In this document: positions 60,266 through 64,000 of the stretch, one piece after another
How positions within the stretch are numbered: position 1 is the stretch's first letter
How the letters are laid out: each line of letters opens with the position of its first letter
NCBI RefSeq assembly: GCF_010977575.1
Contig: NZ_CP048812.1
Location: forward strand, 124,001 to 188,000
Direction: 5' to 3'
Length of the DNA stretch: 64,000 bases
Source of the DNA: Halomonas socia
GTDB lineage: Bacteria > Pseudomonadota > Gammaproteobacteria > Pseudomonadales > Halomonadaceae
Translations under genes and position numbers: made by a program
Notes under the pieces: generated by a model
Seen by the model: the letters and a program-made list of their open reading frames with translations, nothing else
What the model was told of the DNA's origin: nothing
The model's database searches: none

Positions 60266-61018
60266 TCATGACATGACACTGCCGCCATTGACGCCATAGG
60301 TCTGGCCGGTGATGAAGGTGGCATGTGGCCCCGCTAGGAAGGCGACCATGTTAGCTATCTCTTCGGGATGCCCAATGCGTGCCAGCGGGATGTCGCTTTC
60401 CTTCTGTCGTTGCGCCTCGCTCATCACCTCGGCACCAAGCATGTCGGTGTCGACGGGCCCGGGAGCCACGGCATTGACCAGGATTCGCGGGGCGAACTCT
60501 AGGGCCCAGGCGCGCGTCATGGCGCCAATACCCGCCTTGGAGGCGCAGTACGCGGTATTGCGCTCGCGACCCAGATACCCCAGGTCTGAGGCGATATTGA
60601 TCACGCGCCCACTCCCTTGCTGCACCATGTGTCGGATCGCCTCGCGTCCCACCACGAAGGTACCGCGTAGGTTCACCGCGATGACCTTATCGAAGGCCTC
60701 GACGGTGGTATCCAGCAAGCCGGCCTCATGGAGCACACCGGCATTGTTGACGACCACATCCAGGCCACCAAGACCCTCGATTGCACTATTGACCATCTCG
60801 ATGGCCTCAGCTTCCACCGAGACATCCGCCTCGATCGAGAAGGCCGCGGCATCATGCGCCTGGACCGCGGCCAATGAGACGGCGGCTGCAACGTCATCGC
60901 CATGATGGCCAAAGGCCACGTTCGCCCCTGCCGATGCCAGCGCGATGGCAGTGGCACGTCCAATACCCCGTGAACCGCCGGTCACCAGTACGCGCATCTC
61001 GGAAAGCGTGTCATTCAT
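60266..61018 (-). CDS. Short-chain dehydrogenase/reductase (FabG-like)
   Basis: A 250-residue NAD(P)-dependent SDR with VLVTGGSRGIGRATAIALA, VVVNNAGVLHEAG and the catalytic stretch INIASDLGYLGRERNTAYCASKAG. The cofactor loop after strand 2 (FGHHGDD) could accept NADP. It overlaps the upstream SDR stop/start by four bases (61015-61018), so the two are produced together. Confidence 0.87.
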   Translation of the reverse strand: MNDTLSEMRVLVTGGSRGIGRATAIALASAGANVAFGHHGDDVAAAVSLAAVQAHDAAAFSIEADVSVEAEAIEMVNSAIEGLGGLDVVVNNAGVLHEAGLLDTTVEAFDKVIAVNLRGTFVVGREAIRHMVQQGSGRVINIASDLGYLGRERNTAYCASKAGIGAMTRAWALEFAPRILVNAVAPGPVDTDMLGAEVMSEAQRQKESDIPLARIGHPEEIANMVAFLAGPHATFITGQTYGVNGGSVMS

Positions 61019-61794
61019 GCCATCACCTCCCCGCGGTCGATCGGGATCGCCTGCCCCGTCACATTGGCAGCAGCCTCAGAGGTGAGGTACAGGTACAGCC
61101 CTGCCACATCGTCAGGCTCCATCAAGCCTTCCAGCGACTGGTCAGCAGCAATCGAATCGGTCAGTGCCTCCTCACTCACCCCCTGGTCCTGGGCCATTAC
61201 CGCCAATGAGCGAAGCGAGGCTTCAGTACGTACCCAGCCCGGGCAGACCGCATTGACGCGGATCGAACGTGGGCCGAGTTCGCGAGACAAGGTTCGCGAG
61301 AGCCCGATCAGCGCATGCTTCGAAGCCACATAGCCAGCAAAGCCAGGAACGGCAGTGCGACCCCAGATCGAAGAGGTGATGAGAATCCGCCCGCCTGCAC
61401 GCATCTTCGGTAGTGCGGCCCGCGTCACCCACCAAGTGCCCATGACGTTCACATCGATGATGCGCTCGAACGCATCATCAATGGCGTCATGGTCGTCTTC
61501 GACCGGCGTCGGCAGTTCCACCCCGGCATTGTTGACCAGCACATCGAGCCGACCGATATTCTCCAGGGCGTCTCTGACGGCATGGCGATCGGTGATATCG
61601 CAGTGCTGCGCCCAGACCTCACTCCCGGTTTCCGACGCGATCTTCCGCGCCGCTTGTACGATCCCGGCATCCTCGGCAAGCACACAGACCCGAGCACCGG
61701 CAGCCGCGAACGCCTTCGCTACGGCAAAGCCGATACCGCGGCTGGCGCCGGTAACGAGCACCGTCTGGCCACTGAAATCAAAGGAAATCGCCAT
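61015..61794 (-). CDS. Short-chain dehydrogenase/reductase
   Basis: A 259-residue SDR with VLVTGASRGIGFAVAKAFA, VLVNNAGVELPTP and the catalytic stretch ITSSIWGRTAVPGFAGYVASKHA. Together with the coupled SDR downstream it could carry out two successive oxidations of one substrate. About 70 bases separate it from the creatininase-family gene upstream. Confidence 0.87.
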   Translation of the reverse strand: MAISFDFSGQTVLVTGASRGIGFAVAKAFAAAGARVCVLAEDAGIVQAARKIASETGSEVWAQHCDITDRHAVRDALENIGRLDVLVNNAGVELPTPVEDDHDAIDDAFERIIDVNVMGTWWVTRAALPKMRAGGRILITSSIWGRTAVPGFAGYVASKHALIGLSRTLSRELGPRSIRVNAVCPGWVRTEASLRSLAVMAQDQGVSEEALTDSIAADQSLEGLMEPDDVAGLYLYLTSEAAANVTGQAIPIDRGEVMA

Positions 61795-61866
61795 CGTCCC
61801 CTCCCGAAACCAACACCGCTGCTAACCCCTCAAGCAGAATACCTGGACATCGCATACGAACCTCCT

Positions 61867-62634
61867 TCACGACAGAAGCTCGCGCCGCACGGCAGCAGTC
61901 ATATCGCGGCGATACTGCGCCGCCATGATGGCGCCCTTCTCCGGCGAGGCCAGTGCAGCCGAGGTGAGGGCGCCCGATGCCGGGACCCACTCCTGTCGTG
62001 CCGGCCAGACGTCATAGGGCGGCGCCTCCATGGGAGCGTTGTCGGGAATTCGGTCGGTACGCACCAAGTGGGGATAAAAATGCATCATCAGCGATGTCTC
62101 GAGCACCGCCGCGTGTTCCAGTTCGATGCCCGGAAAGCCATCCGGGAAGACGTCATCGAGAGTGTCCCGGGTCAGGAATTCCCAATGCTGCAGACACATG
62201 ATCCGTAGGCCGGTGTCACCGACCTCGCGCATCGCCAGATCGATACCTTCGTTGAGGAACCAGAGGTTCTCGAAATGACCGTCTATGACGCAGAGGCGGC
62301 GTACCCCATGGCGCGCCAGCTCACGAATTACGTCGCGCACCACCGCACTCAGTGTAGCGCCATCGAGCCCGGTGCTGCCGGGAAAGGAAGGGCCGCCCCC
62401 GGTGCGCGGCATCGACTTGTAGCCATAATTAATCGGTGGGGCGACGATACCCTCGACCTCTTGCGCCACCATCATGGCGATGGCCGTCGGCAGCAGATGA
62501 TCCACGCCCATGGGAAGGTGTGGTCCATGCTGTTCCAGCATGCCAGTGGGGAGAAACACCACCGGCTCGTCATCGAGACGTGCGCCAAACTCGGGCCACG
62601 TCATCTCTGCCATCAACACCGTCGATTGCTTCAT
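61867..62634 (-). CDS. Creatininase-family amidohydrolase
   Basis: A 255-residue metal-dependent amidohydrolase. The metal ligands are in FLPTGMLEQHGPHLPMGVDH (Glu, His, Asp region) and DGHFENLWFLNEG (His, Glu). The family includes creatinine amidohydrolase, MftE and the inositol-related hydrolase IolN, so it may open a lactam, hydrolyse an amide or cleave a cyclic diketone. ATG 62634 with GAGAGG just before was chosen over the frame start at 62679. Context with a ureohydrolase points to a guanidino or creatinine-like compound, but no creatinase gene is seen. Confidence 0.87.
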   Translation of the reverse strand: MKQSTVLMAEMTWPEFGARLDDEPVVFLPTGMLEQHGPHLPMGVDHLLPTAIAMMVAQEVEGIVAPPINYGYKSMPRTGGGPSFPGSTGLDGATLSAVVRDVIRELARHGVRRLCVIDGHFENLWFLNEGIDLAMREVGDTGLRIMCLQHWEFLTRDTLDDVFPDGFPGIELEHAAVLETSLMMHFYPHLVRTDRIPDNAPMEAPPYDVWPARQEWVPASGALTSAALASPEKGAIMAAQYRRDMTAAVRRELLS

Positions 62635-62675
62635 TAGGCCTCTCTCATGATCGTGTTTTTGGCTGCCTCGCGCCG

Positions 62676-63530
62676 TCACGGTGCAGTCTCGTCGCTACCC
62701 TGTTCGCGCATCAGCTGCAGGATGTGGCGCTCCATGTCGCCGTATCCGGCCAGGCCGATCAGCTCCTCTTTCTGGCCGATCCGGCGTCCCTGTTTGAATG
62801 CGGGGATGATCTCTTCGTGAACCCTCCCAGGGTGGCGTGACATAAACTCGATCCGGTCCGCCAGGAAGATGGCTTCCTCGATGTCATGCGTCACCATCAG
62901 CACCGTCGTATTGGCGGCCTTGACGATGTCCATCATCAATTCCTGCATCTGCCAACGCGTTTGGGCGTCGAGTGCACCGAATGGCTCATCCATCAACAGG
63001 ATCGCCGGGGCGTTGGCGAGCGTGCGCGCGATCGCCACACGCTGTTTCATGCCCCCGGAAAGATGTCGCGGATAGGTGCTGGCGAAACGGCTCAGCCCCA
63101 CAAGCTCGATGAAGTGCTCGGCCCGCTCGCATCGCTCTTGTCTGGGAACATGGTTCAACCGCATGCCGTATTCAACGTTCTGCTGAACGGTCAGCCAGTC
63201 GAAAGAGGTATAGGCCTGGAAGACCATTCCTCGCTCCTGGTCTGGGGCGACGATCGGTTCCCCATCAAGCGTCAGCTCTCCTGTGGTCGGTTGTTCAAGC
63301 CCCGCGACCATACGTAACACCGTGGACTTGCCGCAGCCGGAGGGCCCCAGCAGAACGCAAACCTCGTTCTCACGGGCGTCGAAGCTGACGTTGGCGATCG
63401 CTTCAATGGTTTCTCCACGCGGGAGACGAAACGACTTGCCTACCCCCTTCAACCGAAGCTTGGGAACCGCGGCGACATCGCCAGAAGGGCCGGGGGCAAA
63501 TGGCATCACATCATCCATGGGTTGGCTCAT
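62676..63530 (-). CDS. ABC transporter ATP-binding protein, NitT/TauT type
   Basis: A 284-residue ATPase. Walker A is LLGPSGCGKSTVLRMVAGL, the signature motif YPRHLSGGMKQRVAIARTL, Walker B ILLMDEPFGALDAQTR and the switch His in VTHDIEEAIFLADR. The family imports nitrate, taurine, sulphonates, pyrimidine precursors and similar small solutes. ATG 63530 overlaps the permease stop by one base; the longer frame to 63812 runs antisense into the permease. Confidence 0.92.
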   Translation of the reverse strand: MSQPMDDVMPFAPGPSGDVAAVPKLRLKGVGKSFRLPRGETIEAIANVSFDARENEVCVLLGPSGCGKSTVLRMVAGLEQPTTGELTLDGEPIVAPDQERGMVFQAYTSFDWLTVQQNVEYGMRLNHVPRQERCERAEHFIELVGLSRFASTYPRHLSGGMKQRVAIARTLANAPAILLMDEPFGALDAQTRWQMQELMMDIVKAANTTVLMVTHDIEEAIFLADRIEFMSRHPGRVHEEIIPAFKQGRRIGQKEELIGLAGYGDMERHILQLMREQGSDETAP

Positions 63531-64000
63531 CAGTCGCCCTCCTGTCTGAGATAGGGAAAGAGCGCACGCTGCAACCACCGGAACAGTAGGTCGAATGCAA
63601 GGCCAAGCAAGCCGATAATCAGAATCCCGGCCATGATTTCGTCGGTATTCAGGAAGCGTCGCGCCCGCATCATCATGGCGCCGATGCCGGTCGTCGAGGC
63701 GATGATCTCGGCGATCACCAAGTAGGTCCAGGCGATCGCCAGCATTTGCCTCATGGAGGTCAAGATGTTGGGCATCACTGCCGGCACCACGACCGTCCAG
63801 AGAATCTGCCAACGCTTGCCGCCAAGCGTCATGGCGGTTTCGATAAGCTCCGCACGCACCTGGCTCGTGTGGTCCATGATCAAGGTGATCAGGAAGAAGA
63901 TGACCCCCAGGAACAACAGCGCCAGTTTGGGCAATTCACCCGTGCCGAACCACATCAGCAGAATGGGAATAAAGGCGGGGGCCGGCAGGTAGCGCCATGC
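63530..64000 (-). CDS. ABC transporter permease, NitT/TauT type (5' end outside window)
   Basis: The last 156 residues of a BPD-type permease; the frame is open to the right edge and begins WRYLPAPAFIPILLMWFG, an internal segment typical of SsuC/TauC proteins. The EAA loop that contacts the ATPase is TAMTLGGKRWQILWTVVVPAVMP. The substrate-binding protein is presumably encoded beyond the window. Partner of the ATPase at 62676. Confidence 0.92.
   Translation of the reverse strand, partial: AWRYLPAPAFIPILLMWFGTGELPKLALLFLGVIFFLITLIMDHTSQVRAELIETAMTLGGKRWQILWTVVVPAVMPNILTSMRQMLAIAWTYLVIAEIIASTTGIGAMMMRARRFLNTDEIMAGILIIGLLGLAFDLLFRWLQRALFPYLRQEGD

Noticed and set aside
1-64000. CRISPR arrays, tRNA or rRNA genes, complete transposases
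   Set aside because: No evenly spaced repeats, no cloverleaf-like segments and no transposase domains were seen.

Overview
The window looks like chromosome of a GC-rich gammaproteobacterium of the Halomonas type (Halomonadaceae). The basis is overall protein character and gene content: NasT/NasS-controlled nitrate assimilation, orphan complex-I-like antiporter subunits, TRAP and SLC13 carriers, and a PIN-PhoH ATPase. The genus is an inference. No rRNA, tRNA or CRISPR array was recognised.

Layout. 1-8974: assimilatory nitrate/nitrite reduction. nasA (leftward, cut by the window edge) and the rightward FAD-reductase-nirB-nirD operon both lie behind a sigma-54 promoter, an NtrC-like site, hairpins carrying the ANTAR A1/G4 hexaloop, and an intrinsic terminator; nasT-nasS, encoding the RNA-binding antiterminator and its nitrate sensor, lies between them. 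8975-24512: accessory region, visibly richer in A/T up to about 19.4 kb. It holds a CcdA/thioredoxin operon divergent from an ECF sigma/NrsF anti-sigma pair with matching promoters, several small orphan or decayed genes, a MITE-like element, and two exporter/regulator modules. It ends at a second, degenerate copy of the nirD 3' end, so the segment sits between two directly repeated nirD ends. 24641-31944: pyruvate dehydrogenase (quinone), patatin lipase, PIN-PhoH ATPase, and a three-gene set predicted to work in the periplasm (Tat flavin amine oxidase, cytochrome c, exported RidA).

32027-46069: three antiporter-like subunits in one leftward operon, zinc-ribbon protein, DUF938 methyltransferase, esterase, cold-shock protein, two divergent L,D-transpeptidases, a 28-residue membrane peptide, an HDAC-like amidohydrolase, a secreted dienelactone hydrolase, and a regulator-azlCD operon. 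46077-51415: FitAB toxin-antitoxin, acyl-CoA ligase with a BASS transporter, SLC13 transporter.

52001-58602: a catabolic operon (TRAP transporter, SDR, beta-hydroxyacid dehydrogenase, BKACE enzyme, LacI regulator) with palindromic operators upstream. 58858-59256: toxin-antitoxin pair with a dead toxin. 59240-64000: a leftward operon (ABC permease and ATPase, creatininase-family hydrolase, two SDRs, ureohydrolase) that looks like uptake and breakdown of a guanidino or cyclic amide compound.

Five otherwise well-conserved genes carry single-base indels in homopolymer runs (about 14412, 29646, 37156, 48341, 59117). That pattern fits sequencing or assembly error better than real inactivation, so these genes may be intact in the organism.
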